Source: Gordionus sp. m RMFG-2023 (taxonomy: Eukaryota > Nematomorpha > Gordioida > Chordodea > Parachordodidae). From it: a stretch of 64,000 nt of DNA. Where the stretch lies: the NCBI RefSeq assembly GCF_954871325.1, contig NC_088776.1:48130569-48194568 (forward strand), in the 5' to 3' direction. The position numbers and the translations under genes were made by a program. Positions 22,478-34,634 of this stretch are shown piece after piece (position 1 is the first letter of the stretch; each line of letters opens with the position of its first letter). Under the pieces are notes generated by a model that made no database searches, was not told where the DNA came from, and saw nothing but the letters and a program-made list of their open reading frames with translations.

Positions 22478-24392
22478 CAGTGGCGTCGCTAGGGGGGGGC
22501 ATGGGCTAGAGTTCCCTGAAAAATTTGAATAGACCCTGAAGCAAAAAAAAATTTTTTAAATGGTACCTTAACCCCTTGAACTAAAATAAATTTTTTTGAT
22601 TGCCCCTGAAAGATTTCTTTTATAATTCTATTAAGTAAAATATAAATTTAATTTTATTATTTAAAAATTAATAAGAATATCTGAAACTATGTCAGCTAGC
22701 AATCAAATTTTGTATTAAAAATAGAATATCAATATCACTCACTAAATATTAATTTAGCATTAACAGTTGAAGCTTAATTGACTATTATTATCTAAATTAT
22801 TTTATAACCCTAATTAAATAAATATAATCATTTATTAATTGAAAACTAAAAATTTTAATATTGTAATAAGCAGAGTTCAAAATGACTAATCAACTGTATA
22901 TTTATTTTTAAATTTTATTATCATACCTAATCCTAAAAATATTTTTAAGGTCCAAATAAGTATAATAAAAAGTAGGTAGACATATAGTTTATAATTCTCT
23001 ATTATATATAGTTGTTGTTTATTAAATATTAGATAAAATGCCACTTTTATAGAAGTATTTGACAGTTATAATATATTTCAGCTAATATTATAATAAATTT
23101 TACTAATAAATGCTTTGATAATAAATATAGAAACAATTTGCTTTCAAGTTTAGTTATAAATATTTTTAAAAATTAAACATTTTAATATTCATAATACAAT
23201 AGATTATATAAATTTGATATCTTTTCTTTTTTACGTTAGGAAAGCTATTTTTTATCTTTTTCAAAAAACAGTTTTAAGTTAAATTTTTAATACAAGTATA
23301 TTTTTGATATTTTTACAAACTATTATTATTTTAAGATAAAATATACCAACTAGAGGTGGTGCGACAATATATAAAATCATCATTGTTGTTTCATCATATC
23401 ATTCTGGTCCTTATTTTATAGTTCCCAAATGTTTCATTTCTAATATAGCATCCATGCCGTGTAAATATATCAAGGCTTTAATATATTTGCAAAATTATTT
23501 CCTCCAAAGATTTTTAGTGTTTATATTTTATCTATTTATCCAACATAATAAATTCTGATACTAGTTTACATCGTGAGTGTCATGGCTATTACTGCAAATT
23601 AACCAGCATCTATTATTTATGTTGCTATGTAATTTAAGATTATTACTACTACAGCTGAGGGCATATGATTGCATATTTTAAATAAACAATAATGGTCAAC
23701 TGTGTAATCGTTTATATATATTTAAAATGGAGGATAATCTTTTAGAAATTTAATATCTCACAATAATTTTCTCGATTACTTATCTAGCTACCATCATGTC
23801 ATTTAAAAGGAAGCTCTAACCACTTAATAGTTTTATGATTTGGATTGGTCGTTTATACTCTCTTCTTCAAGAATTGTTGATTTGGTTTAGGCCTATAAAT
23901 TTTTCCTTATTAGTCCATTCTATAAATGTGTAAAATGATAATAGAGAGTTATATTAGTTTGATAACCTTTTGTCAATGTAAGTTGCTAAGAATTATATTA
24001 TTGCAATATGTGGTTTTTAAAAACTATTATCAATTGAGGCATGTGTATGAATTAATTAATTTTTTTTATCACTTGTAATTCTTTAGACGCAAATTTTTTT
24101 TATATCAGCAATCGAAAATATTTTATATTGTAATAAATAGATTTTGTATTAAAAAATTTTATTTTTAGAAATGTCTTATATTGTTTTAATTATTTATATG
24201 CCAGTTTATTTTGTATGCATAATATAATAAATGAGAAAATTAAAAATGAGAATAAAAATTTAGAGTTAAATTTTAAAAAAGTATAATATATTAATATAAA
24301 ACCCGGGCAAATTGGGGGCATAGGGGGCGGAGCCCGCCATATAATTTTTTTAGTTGAGCCTCCTGAGATTGTATAGGCTAGCGACGCCCCTG
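22478..24392. mobile_element. 1.9 kb hAT element, CAGTGGCGTCGCTAGG family, copy A
   Basis: The left end CAGTGGCGTCGCTAGGGGGG and right end GGCTAGCGACGCCCCTG are inverted repeats. The flanks ATCCCTTA (22470-22477) and ATCTCTTA (24393-24400) are an 8-bp duplication with one mismatch. It is inserted into the LINE reverse transcriptase. Long, near-colinear similarity to 61630-63885 (for example AGCATTAACAGTTGAAGC, AGAGGTGGTGCGACAATAT, CATCATATCATTCTGGTCC). No long frame and no transposase motif found, so it is either a non-autonomous or a fully decayed copy. Confidence 0.93.
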
Positions 24393-25490
24393 ATCTCTTA
24401 TCAACTTACCAAAATTAAACACATTATTTAATTACCTCCCAGCCCATCAATCCTTTTTTTTAATAAAAATTATTTCAATATACCTAAAATCCTTTACGCT
24501 CTGAGATCCTCTCCGATCTTTAAATGCCGCGACATGCTCGTTTCTCATGAAACCCAAATTAAGGGTCTACTTGAAAATGTATTAAACCTAAAATTTTCCA
24601 ATTCATCCTCACTTCAGGCCACCATACCCAGCAAGTCTAGTGGTATTGGTATCCGATCCCCAAATCAACCTTCCCTCTCAGCCTTTATCTCATCTCGTCT
24701 TGCTGCTCAATCTATCATCGACAATGGATCCACTCTTTTAGATACTGACCTCTCGCAGGCCTTCCCCTTTAGGGAGAGCAGCTGCCCACCCACCCTTTAT
24801 CGTCCCCAGCATTCAAAAAGACTGGGATGCTCCTCTGATCGCCCGTTCCGTTAAATACCTAATTTCGAACAGGCCCTTTGAGGACAACCCCAATAATTTA
24901 GTATTATATACAAGGGCATGTTAAAAATATCTGGAAGCCATCCCCAGTTCCAATCTAGGCTTCCCCTTGACTGGCAAACAGCACGCATTTCCAGAACCCT
25001 CCGCTTTGATGGTTGTAATGCTGTGGTTCCCTCAAATTTGCATCGACTGCGGCCATCCCATCAAATCAAAAGGTTAAGATCCCTTGCACTGCAAGTTCTC
25101 CCATGGACGACAACCGCGTCATAAATCTATTAACAACATTATCCTAGCTGCTCTTAAAAAAGTTAATATTCCATCTACCCTCGAACCAGTGGGCCTCTCA
25201 AACGGAAACGCCCTCATTCGACCAATGGTCTCCCACTCGCTTGGGACTACATCGAAAAGGCCGAAATCCTAAAAAAACAAATATGCTTGCCTCACCAACA
25301 CCGTTTTTATGCCAATAATTGCCAATACGCTAGGCACGTTCGGAAGTGTTGCTCTCAATTTCATTAAAACCATAGGAAAAAATGGGGCAGATCTCAGGGG
25401 ACCCCAATGATGGATTTTTCCTTCGTCAGCAGATTTCCCTAAAAATCTGCCGGTCCTATTTTTAAAGCATTCACTTTTCTCTAAGGTGAT
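24393..25490 (+). mobile_element. LINE fragment, 3' segment (RT thumb and C-terminal domain)
   Basis: Continues the element at 22205-22477 in the same order. IPKILYALRSSPIFKCRDM and LQATIPSKSSGIGIRSPN are the post-RT region, followed by a degraded C-terminal part (QPRHKSINNIILAALKKVNI, STLEPVGLS) shared by RT proteins of this LINE type. The main frame stops at 24854, and later pieces lie in other frames. The 3' tail is lost in T-rich sequence after about 25490. Clade not assigned. Confidence 0.8.
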
Positions 25491-26379
25491 TTGTACCCTT
25501 TTTTTAATAAAATTTTTTTTTTCTCAATTCTTTTTTATACATATATATTTTTTAATTCATTTTTATTTTATGCTTATTTGTTTTTTAATATATATTTTTA
25601 ATTATAATTTGTAAAAGATAAATTTGTGAAAATTTGTTTTTAAATAAAGTATTATATGAAGAAAAAAAATTGTTTATTCTGTCTAAGTAAAATAAATTCT
25701 TAAGTTTTTGTATTTATTTTTTTAGTTTTATGAAATTTTTTTAAAAAGAGGCTAAGGTATATTTGCAAATTATATTATTATTACTTATACAATGATCAAG
25801 TTGAATAAAAGTTACAATTTTTCTTGTATATAAAACAAAAAAATGCCTCTTTTATTTATTAATAAAATAAAATTAAGCATATAAAGTTTAATGAAAGTTT
25901 AAAAAAAATATATCTAAAAAAACAAAGGGAAAAATTTAAATGAGATAGCAGTAAAATTTGTTAGAAAGGCTCATCATAATTTATTCATATCGGATCTTAG
26001 GATCTAGATATTATTTTGTGATATGATAAGCATATCATATGGCGTTAATATAATTTTTTGATATTATATTTGTTGAATATGTTGATCGATGTTATTTTAT
26101 TATTTATTTTGGCAATTGATTTATTTTATATTATATCAATTTGTATTTAAATTTAATCGGTCAAAATTTTATATTAACATTTTTTTTTGATAGATCAATT
26201 TGTATTAGTTATATTTTTTATTATTTTAAAAAAAAAGATATATAAAGGGATAAAAAAAGTGTAATGATAGTTAGAAAATTAAAAATGTAATTTATCAAAT
26301 AATAAAATTAAATTATGATTTAAAATAAAATGTATTATAATTATCTAACTATAATAAAACGTGGAATTAATACTATTCC
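25491..26379. other. Gene-free AT-rich stretch
   Basis: Almost pure A+T with no frame or repeat that I can identify. It could include a 5' LTR of the following gag relic, but no LTR pair was found. Confidence 0.4.
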
Positions 26380-27430
26380 AACATGGAGACCAATCCACGT
26401 CCGAACTTTGCGTAAGTACTATCTCAAAATTTGGTCTTGATTATGCAATGTACATTTATTCTATTTCACGCCTTTATCGATTATAATTCTCTTACGATGG
26501 ATGCTTTGAACAATTCCACATATACGACTAAATTTTTCAAACTGGATTTCCCCAAATTTAGTAGCGATGACAGCGCCTACATATGGAAATTACAGAATTT
26601 CTTCAACACCAGCAAGATCTCCAACGGAGAAAAGGCCGCTTTATTTCCGAAGTCTTCCTGATGACGAATTCAATCATATTGGGGCAATTTGCACTGAGGA
26701 AGACTCCCAGGACCCAATAGTCCTGCTTGGCAAATTCAAGTTACAACATCCATAGAAGACCGATAACGCGAAACTATCATTATTTTATGCTACAACTCAA
26801 GACAAGGATGAGACGTTCTCGTCTTGGGTCACGCGCGTAGCACAACTCAATAAAGAATGTAAATTTAATGGCATTCAGAGAATTATTGAGAAAGTGAGAG
26901 TATCTTTGTATTTGAAAGATGTCAGGAAGGCGGTCAAGAGCTCTATGACTATAGAAGACATTTACAATCTAGGTCTAGAGGAAGACACCGCGGAGCCAAG
27001 TTGCATCAAGGGCGAGATGAAATTGTTTCATTTGAATGAATCACCTGGTGCAAGAGGTTAATCACATGGGCAGAGTCAAAAATAGTTACGTAACAACAAA
27101 ACCCATTCAGGACTTTCACGCACATGGTAAATCTCTTATCAAGCAACCCCAGTTCATCAATGATAATCGCCCCACACAGCATTTCGATGAACGTTACGAT
27201 TTACGCTGCGACTATTGCCTTGATAAACGATTCAACGGACGCTACGCCAACGACCGCGACAAACGATTCAACGGACGGCAGAGCAACTTTCACGACAATC
27301 GTTTTGATCAAAGCTACGATAATTGTCACTATAACCGCAACAGTTTCGATAATCGCAACGATAACTACTACGAAGATCGATACAACAATAGCGGGTACAA
27401 CGCAGTGGCCACTACACTTTCTGAGCGAAT
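26380..27430 (+). mobile_element. LTR-retrotransposon gag relic
   Basis: Fossil. The strand carries a gag-like protein region in several pieces: FFKLDFPKFSSDDSAYIWK near 26533 (gag N-terminal type, as in Ty3/gypsy-like elements), a middle helical part near 26770-27000, and an Asn/Arg/Asp-rich tail near 27130-27420 with repeated KRFNGR units. Pol was not found downstream; sequence of a different element follows. A few breaks. Family assignment (Ty3/gypsy-like) is tentative, and age looks moderate because long stretches are still readable. Confidence 0.6.
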
Positions 27431-27434
27431 GAAG

Positions 27435-27480
27435 CAGAATACCCCCCCCCCCCCTGAAAAGTACCCCCCCCCCCCTCGAA
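27435..27480. repeat. Two adjacent C tracts
   Basis: Two runs of about 12-14 C separated by TGAAAAGTA. They follow the gag relic and lie just beyond the 3' end of the TTF-hAT relic. Similar C tracts at 29641-29665 lie beyond its 5' end, so they may be remains of that element's ends. Confidence 0.6.
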
Positions 27481-27604
27481 AAAATAATAATTTTTTTATG
27501 ACACCCATAAATTTTAAAATAATTTTTATTTCATCAAAAATATACTTTCTAAATATTATTTTTAAATTAATAATTTAGATAAATTAGGGGAAGAGAAAGC
27601 GAAT

Positions 27605-29340
27605 TTATAATTTCATCAATATTTAATTGTTTAAATAATTTTTTTTCATTGATAATATGGTTAAATTATTAAGAAATGAATCTTTCATGGTACTACGAAG
27701 TCTTGTTTTAATTAATTTAATTTTACTCATGACTCTTTCGGCAGTACATGAGGTTGTAGGAAGTGTAGCATAAAATACACCTATTTTAAAGCTAAAAAAA
27801 ATTTCTATATTTAATGATGAAAGTATATAAACGTCTCCTTTTTGGAATGTAATGTTTGAAGTCTAGAACTTTCAAAATCAAAAGGTAGATTTCTCTCCTT
27901 CATAAAATCTTGTGCCTTTGAAAAAACATCCAAAAATTCAGTGTTATTATATTAGATTAAAAAGTAATTAAGACAATAATTTATATTATACTTCTTAAAT
28001 TAATCAAGCAATCTTTTGCCAAATGAATTTGGTTTATTGCAAACCCTATATCCTTCGAAATGGTTTGCAATTTTGTACAAGACAAACTTGTTATCAACAA
28101 TATTTTATCCAAAACACAAAGTGATATGATAAAATCAAATTTTTCTATTCTAAAGACAATAGCACTAGCCATAGTGGAAGTGGCAGGATCTTCAGAATCC
28201 TTTAAATTTGTTAAAGCTGCCCTCAACTCATCTAGTATTCCTAGAACATTTCGAAGTTCTTTAATGGATTGGCATAATTGAACAATGATTAAATTTAATC
28301 GATAACAATAACACCAAATAAAAGCTGCCTTTGGCGCCTCTGCTCAAATCAAGGCCTGCACACCATTGATTCTTTCACTCATGTTTGAGGCGCCATCATA
28401 ACTTCCCAACTAGAAATTCAAGGGGTAAATTCATCGAGCCGAGTTTGGATATTATATTATGCTTAATATCGAGCCTGTGGTATTTCCCGTACAATATATG
28501 TCAATCAGTCTTTCAACAGGCTTCGGAGTCTCACTATTTTCAATATATCTTACGATCAAAGCTATTGCTTCTGATTTCGAATCAACTATGATTGAAAAGC
28601 ACCTGTTAGATGTAATCTTATTTTGAATTTTTTTATAACCATATTTTTCATGGTTTCAATGAGAATATTTATGTTATTATATAATAATAGATTTGAATAT
28701 AATTTCGTTTTTAATCCCTTATTTTTTTTATCCTTTTTTCTCTCTTCATTTTGTTGTTTATACATTTTTAGTACATGTTCAGATTCTGCAATAAGCTTAA
28801 TAAGGGCCATCATATTGTCTTCTTGTTGCCTGTTCCCCCAGAAGGCTTGGTTACGAGATATTAAATAATCTAAACATCTTATTATAATTCTTATGATAGA
28901 ACGGTTATTATCTACACATTCTTTCTGGGGTGTTATAAATTTTAATATCGAATTTTTATTGTGAGAAAGCCTTCCATAATAGGCAATCATAAGTGCCTGT
29001 GAAGATTCATGCAGAATAATATCACGATTAATATTCTGCCATTTATCTAAACCTTCACATGTCTATTTTGTTGTGTGTGGATTTCCAAATAAGAGCCATG
29101 TTAAGCAAAAAACTTTTATTCATTTTAATACTATAAGTAATCCAATTTCTAGCAATTTTGCTATTGTCAATATTAGTTTTTTCATAAAAGCTTTCATTAA
29201 AGGATCTGTTTCTATTATTATTATCTTTGGGGAATAAATAATGTGTAGGTTGAAGAGCTCCTAATTCTAGATATTTATCAATTATAAATTTGTCAATTCT
29301 TTTTCCAACAATATTGATGGGATCATGTGATTCCTAAGAA
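27605..29340 (-). pseudogene. hAT transposase relic of the TTF/ZMYM1-like lineage, best preserved in the window
   Basis: On the - strand, from 29340 down, the parts of a TTF-type hAT transposase appear in order. They are a TTF-like region (KIARNWITYSIKMNKSF near 29150), RCLDYLISRNQAFWGNRQQE with ALIKLIAESEHVLK (28800-28880), YDGASNMSERINGVQA (28370-28420), CYCYRLNLIIVQLCQSIKEL (28250-28310), FDFIISLCVLDKIL (28110-28150) and the C-terminal LPTTSCTAERVMSKIKLIKT with LRSTM (27680-27760). The pieces sit in different frames with internal stops, for example in the segment after YDGASNMS, so it is not functional. The order and spacing suggest one nearly full-length gene of about 570 codons. Terminal repeats could not be paired. 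Confidence 0.85.
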
Positions 29341-29460
29341 AAGGGAGGGAGGGAAGATAAGATATTTAAATTAAAATATGAATACTACTATCTATTCATA
29401 TTATGCTTAAAAAAATAAGTAATTTTTCGTCAATATATATAAAATTAAATATTAAGTTAA

Positions 29461-29925
29461 GGGGGGGGGGTCTTATTATTACATTTATAAACCAGAAATC
29501 ACTTGATCATGATGGATGTAACAAAACAGTAAAATAATTAAATAATAAAGAAAATTTTAAAAGAAAATTTAAAAAAAATTAAAAAATTTTTTTTAAAAAA
29601 AAAAGTACCCCCACTCAAATTTACTGAAGCAGTTGCTTCGGACCCCCCCCCCCCTTCCCCCCGTTTTAGGGGCCACTGCTTGACCAAATCGAAATTTGGT
29701 TTTTGTAAATTTCTACATAGTAGTGAGCTATAGAAAAATAATTTATTAATGGAACTATCAGTAAGGATAACTCTGCTTGATATTGGAAGATTTTGACGGG
29801 GCAGGGGGGAGGGTAAATTTTTATTAGCTTAAAATGATATTTAGGAAAACAGTCAAATTTGCGATAGGTGGTAAAATTTCCCCCTTCCCCCCCCCATTGG
29901 TTACGTGCCTGCATAACATTATTTT
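29461..29925. repeat. Cluster of G/C-tract TIR-like ends
   Basis: It contains a G tract at about 29461-29471, a C-rich end reading outward as CAGTGGCCCCTAAAACGGGG at 29665-29680, and another end reading ATGCAGGCACGTAACCAATGG from 29918 inward. The latter two look like hAT termini of different families that face the same way. The stretch 29790-29920 resembles 7690-7810. No matching partner ends or 8-bp duplications found. Confidence 0.45.
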
Positions 29926-32900
29926 ATTTATAATAATATTTGGGCCGTTTTTGAAAATTCGCCCAAATCGGGTCTAACAATTGCGAGTTGGTATAGCTAT
30001 TCTTTTAAAAGTTACATATAACAATTTCAGAACTTAAACTAACTTTATCATTCAAATTAATTTGTACCCATATATTAATTAATATGCATATATAATTCAT
30101 AAGTAATAAATAACTTTCTAAAATATTACTTTTAAAATTATTAGAATATTTTTTTAAATTCATAATTTAAATTTTTTATCTAATTCGCAATCTTCACCTG
30201 AACCTTTATTCAAAGTTTACATGTGCTTATAAAGCATACTTTGCTTAATATTAGAGGTTAGAAAATGAATTTTTATATATATTTTCTTTAATAATCAAAT
30301 AAATCTTAAATATATTTTTACACCAAAATTCATTATAACTTACCTTCCAGGTAAATTTAAGGTGTTAACCTATGATAAAATCATCTAAAATGGATTATTA
30401 TGTATATCTTGATTTTTTTTAAAATATATTAATATTCATGTACTATATATAATAAGATTAAAAGATTAAATGATTTAAATAGTATTATTGTTATTTTAAT
30501 TAGGATGTTTTTTTTATCATTTCAAAAATTAACATTTATTTTTAATAGTGATTAATCAACATTTTATATTTACATTGGTATCTAAATATACTTAAATATA
30601 TTTTTAATTTAATAAATAATAACCTTTTTTTAAAAAAATAAGTTATTAATCATAATGTTAGTATAAATAACTTTATTTTTTTTTCTATATCTCTGACCTA
30701 AAAAAGAATTAAATTTACCATAATACAAAAATAAAATCATTGAGCACATTCATGTTAATTTATAAAAAAATGAAATTGTAATCATGGTAGGGGTGTAACT
30801 AGAGCCAAATCAAAAGGCATTACCATTTTGTCTTAAATAAGCACCATACTTTTAAACATTATATTCAAAATTCATTAAAGATATAGGAAAAATGATCGAA
30901 TATTATATAAATTTTTAAGAATTTTATCATCAGCCTTTGTTATAATTTTAAAATGTTTTTTTTCTTTTGCTGCTTTTACCTCCTCAAGATTAAGCATTTC
31001 AAGTTTAATTTCTACTGGTCATGTTCTTTGCTTAGAAAGCACTATTTACATTTGGGTGAGCAATTATAAACCTGGTATTAGCAGACCCATATCCACCCTT
31101 CAGAAAGCAAGGTATTCCCGTAATGTCTCACTCCACTGATTATCTCTTATTGAATAATTCATTAAAACAATGTTCCAGCCAAGTTATTCTGAATTATAAA
31201 TTATGTTACAAATGGCTGTCAATTATTTCAAGGTCTTCTTCTCAGTAATAAAGAAACTTATATGGCTATTTTGCTTTGTTTTGTCTATGATATATCACTT
31301 CCTTCTAAATGTATTGTTTTTTTATCATTTGATTACAGAGGACATTATCCTTTACTTTGTAGATATTCTAAAGGCCACCTCCCAGTGCATACAACAAATG
31401 ATTTTATCAAAAAGAGCCAGCATCCTAAATACCATTAAGTCCAATCATTCATGTTCAAGCAACAATAGAAGACCTAATGGTATCTACCTAATATCTTGGT
31501 CATCTGCTCTTTTAGCATCTAGGATTTGACATTCATCAATTTTTTGGCACTATCCACCAAAAATGCTCCTGCAATTAATTTGTTAGAAGTTTTGAAAATA
31601 ACCAATAATTAGACATTTTACATTTTTATCACACTTGTCGCAATTACTTTTGGTGTTTATTTAAAGAGGAACTCCTTAAATCTATTAAATTGGTAGGGAG
31701 AAAATTAAGCCAAATAAGTGGTAATCATAATTAAGTCTTCTATTTCATTTCAAACAAGTCATTATGATGGCTATTCATAAAAGTAATTAAATTGCTATTA
31801 TGGTACCATACAGCAATGCAAATAAACCTATCTCTTAATTATTTTTTTTAAATTTAATATTCAGTTTCTTGTTTTTTTAAAGTTTTTATATATATGTGCA
31901 CTAATTGTTAGTTTTTTTATATGGCCTATTCGTTTTTTAATAATAAACTTAATGAATAAAGAAAACCTTAATTTCTAAATATAATAACAGATTTTATTAC
32001 TTACCCTAAAGTAGGTATGTTGATATTTAATTAGATTAGGCCAATATTTCCAAAAAAAATATCATAATTGTTTTTGGTTATTTTATGATTATATATATTT
32101 TATTTATATATAATAAATATTTTTGTTATAATATTTGCAACCAGAAAGGGATTTAAAAACATTTAATAATTACAAACATTGCCAATATTAAATGATATGA
32201 TTAACTTTTTGTGGAATAGGAAAATAAAATTCTATAAATATTTTGTTATAATAAACCAAATATTGCCTTGACCTTTAGAATGAAAAATTTCAAAGTGTTT
32301 GGTGTCTTGCTCATTACAGTTAATTTTTTTTGCTAAAGAAAATTTGTATTTTTTATGACATTGGTTCAGAAATAAATAAAATATCTAAATATCAGATTGG
32401 ATCAGTAAAATTTTTTGTGGATTACCACAGTCATATCTCAAACTAATTTATAATTAAAAGGCATGTTAAATAAGTAGTATGGAAGGGGGAGGGAGTGGCC
32501 TACAATCAAAATTTGAGACTTTTATACAAATTACCTAAGATTACCTTTTAAAAATTAAATTATCCATTGAAAGAAATTTTGAGATAAAAATAATCGCATA
32601 TGGCAATTAATTTGGAATTTGTTTTGTTTAATCCATTCCCAACATATTTTTTTTGCAGTCCAAAAAACTTCATAATCATATTTTACATCTGTCAGATGCT
32701 TTTCATTTGAAAACATGTTTTTTTATTTTATAATTAGTTTCTAGCAGAGACCTGCTAGAAACTATTTTTTTTGTTTTGACCCAACACAACCTATAGGAAA
32801 AAAGCATTTTTCTGACCAACCCAACCCCAAATTTTTTTAAAAAAATTCCTGACTCAACTGGAACATAAAATTAATTTCATATGTCTTAACCATTATAATC

Positions 32901-33945
32901 TGAAAATCAATAAATAAATTTACCCTAAATTTTTTTTAAAAAGTAATAAAATAATGAACAAAGTGTATAATTTGAAAACCATTATTTATTTATATCTCTG
33001 ATTAAATTATAAAATTATAACAAAATATTTTCCAATCTAATTACTGACATAATACTGCATAGATTGACCATTCATTTTACAGATGAAATAATCCGTTTTT
33101 TTGAGAAAAAAATAACGTTTTTTTTGTCTTTAAAAAAGCAACAATAGTAATCTTTTAATGCAAATTTTTTATTTTCACAATTTATATAAAATTTTGAAAT
33201 GCAAAAAATTTAACAATATAAATAAAAGAATCAAGTATTCATGAACATTCTTTCCTTTAAATATAAATTGGTTGTATTGAATTTTGTAAAAAGATGGTGA
33301 CCTGGTGTCTTTTTGTCCAGGAATTACAAAATTATATTAATAATTAGTAAATTTCAGGGTTAAATAATATGCCATTTCACTTTATTAGGTTTATTACAAT
33401 GACCTTTTAATTTTTAAAAAATTTCTTTTTTTAAGAGTTTATATTTGCTATAATACTACCATAAAACTATTTGGATTTTAATATAGATAGGTACAAATCA
33501 ACCACAATTAATTTCATCATTATAATGATGATACACTTATAAAGATGTAATTGCTTAGGAACAACCGATTCCTTGTTAATATTATTTTGTTAAAAGTTCA
33601 AGATGATTTTGATTTATATACACATGTTATTTCAAGATTTTTTTATTTTAATAAAAAAAATTGAAATTCCATTACATTTTTTAATTAATTTGTAGCTTTT
33701 TACAAACATATGGATGATTTTTTTTTAAATTTTAATATATTGTTCAAGCTGGTGCTAAGAAATTTGGAATTTAAAAGCTAACCAAAAATCATTTCCTACA
33801 TATTTTTAAAATTTATTTGGTATATTTTTTAGATGAGAGGTCTAATTTTAAGTTTAAAAAAAAATGGTAATTTAAAAACTAACCAAAAATAATTTTCCAC
33901 ATTTTTTTTAAAATTTATATTTTAATTTTTTTAAAGGGAGAGGAC
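29926..33945. other. 4 kb without a recognised gene
   Basis: Very AT-rich. 31000-31740 has a slightly higher complexity, and its reverse strand shows short open patches (for example near 31620, CDKCDKNVK) that could be a decayed transposase, but no family signature is secure. A GGAAGGGGGAGGGAGTGG tract lies at about 32480. AGAGACCTGCTAGAA at about 32748 resembles the TAGAGGTCTGC ends. Nothing else seen. Confidence 0.4.
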
Positions 33946-34003
33946 TAGTGTTGTTAAACAGTCCGATTTGGGCTTAAAAAAACGACCCGATTAAGATTAG
34001 ATA
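33946..34003. mobile_element. 58-bp mini-insertion with a TAGTGTTG end
   Basis: Starts TAGTGTTGTTAAACAGTCCG like the MITE family and is flanked by perfect 8-bp copies of GAGAGGAC (33938-33945 and 34004-34011). The right end (GATTAAGATTAGATA) lacks the expected CAACACTA. CCGATTTGGGC and GACCCGATT inside are imperfect inverted repeats. Probably an extreme internal deletion derivative or a repaired excision. Confidence 0.6.
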
Positions 34004-34634
34004 GAGAGGACTAATTTGCATTTAATCAGTTCATTAATACATCATATATTAGCATAAAAAGGAAAATCCACTTACCTTTAATTATTATTTGATTTATGCT
34101 TGTAATAAAATTATTCAATATAATTTTATATATTAATGTAACCCCATTAAAATATAATAAAAAAGATTCATTAAAAAAAATAATGTAAAAAATTCATTAA
34201 AAAATAATTATTGATTCTAAAAAAAGATTTCACCTAGCTAAATGCTTTGATTAGTCATGTAAAATTTTATTGGTCCTAAATTTGAATAATGGCGATTTTA
34301 AGTTTTTGAGTTTATTTTTATGTCCTTAGCACAGTTACTGGGTTTAAAGTATGGGCAACCGAGGTGAGCGGACAAATCAGGCCAAATTTTAAAAAATTTT
34401 CGCCCGATTCGAGTGGAGTTGTGTTTATCAGAGATCTGTAAAATCGAAATTTTTTGGCCCAGTTCACTTGCGGTTGGGTGTAAAAATTTTATTTTAGACT
34501 CTGGTCATCTCCCTTAAAAAATAGAGGGAAAAATCTCAAACTCAAGATATTATTTTTATTCTCTATTTTAATGTTAGGTTTTAATTTTAAATATTTCGCT
34601 ATAACTTTGTTAATTTGATGATGCTTATTTACTT

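Noticed and set aside
27399-29680. CAGTGGCC at 27403 and GGCCACTG at about 29676 as the two ends of the TTF-hAT element
   Set aside because: Match extends only 8 bases, flanking octamers differ, and the left word lies within the readable gag relic.
29666-29914. 82-codon frame starting MQARNQWGG
   Set aside because: Translation of a terminal inverted repeat with G tracts, not a protein gene.
31203-31529. 108-codon hydrophobic frame
   Set aside because: No family signature, AT-driven hydrophobic composition. The reverse strand hints at decayed transposase but not securely.
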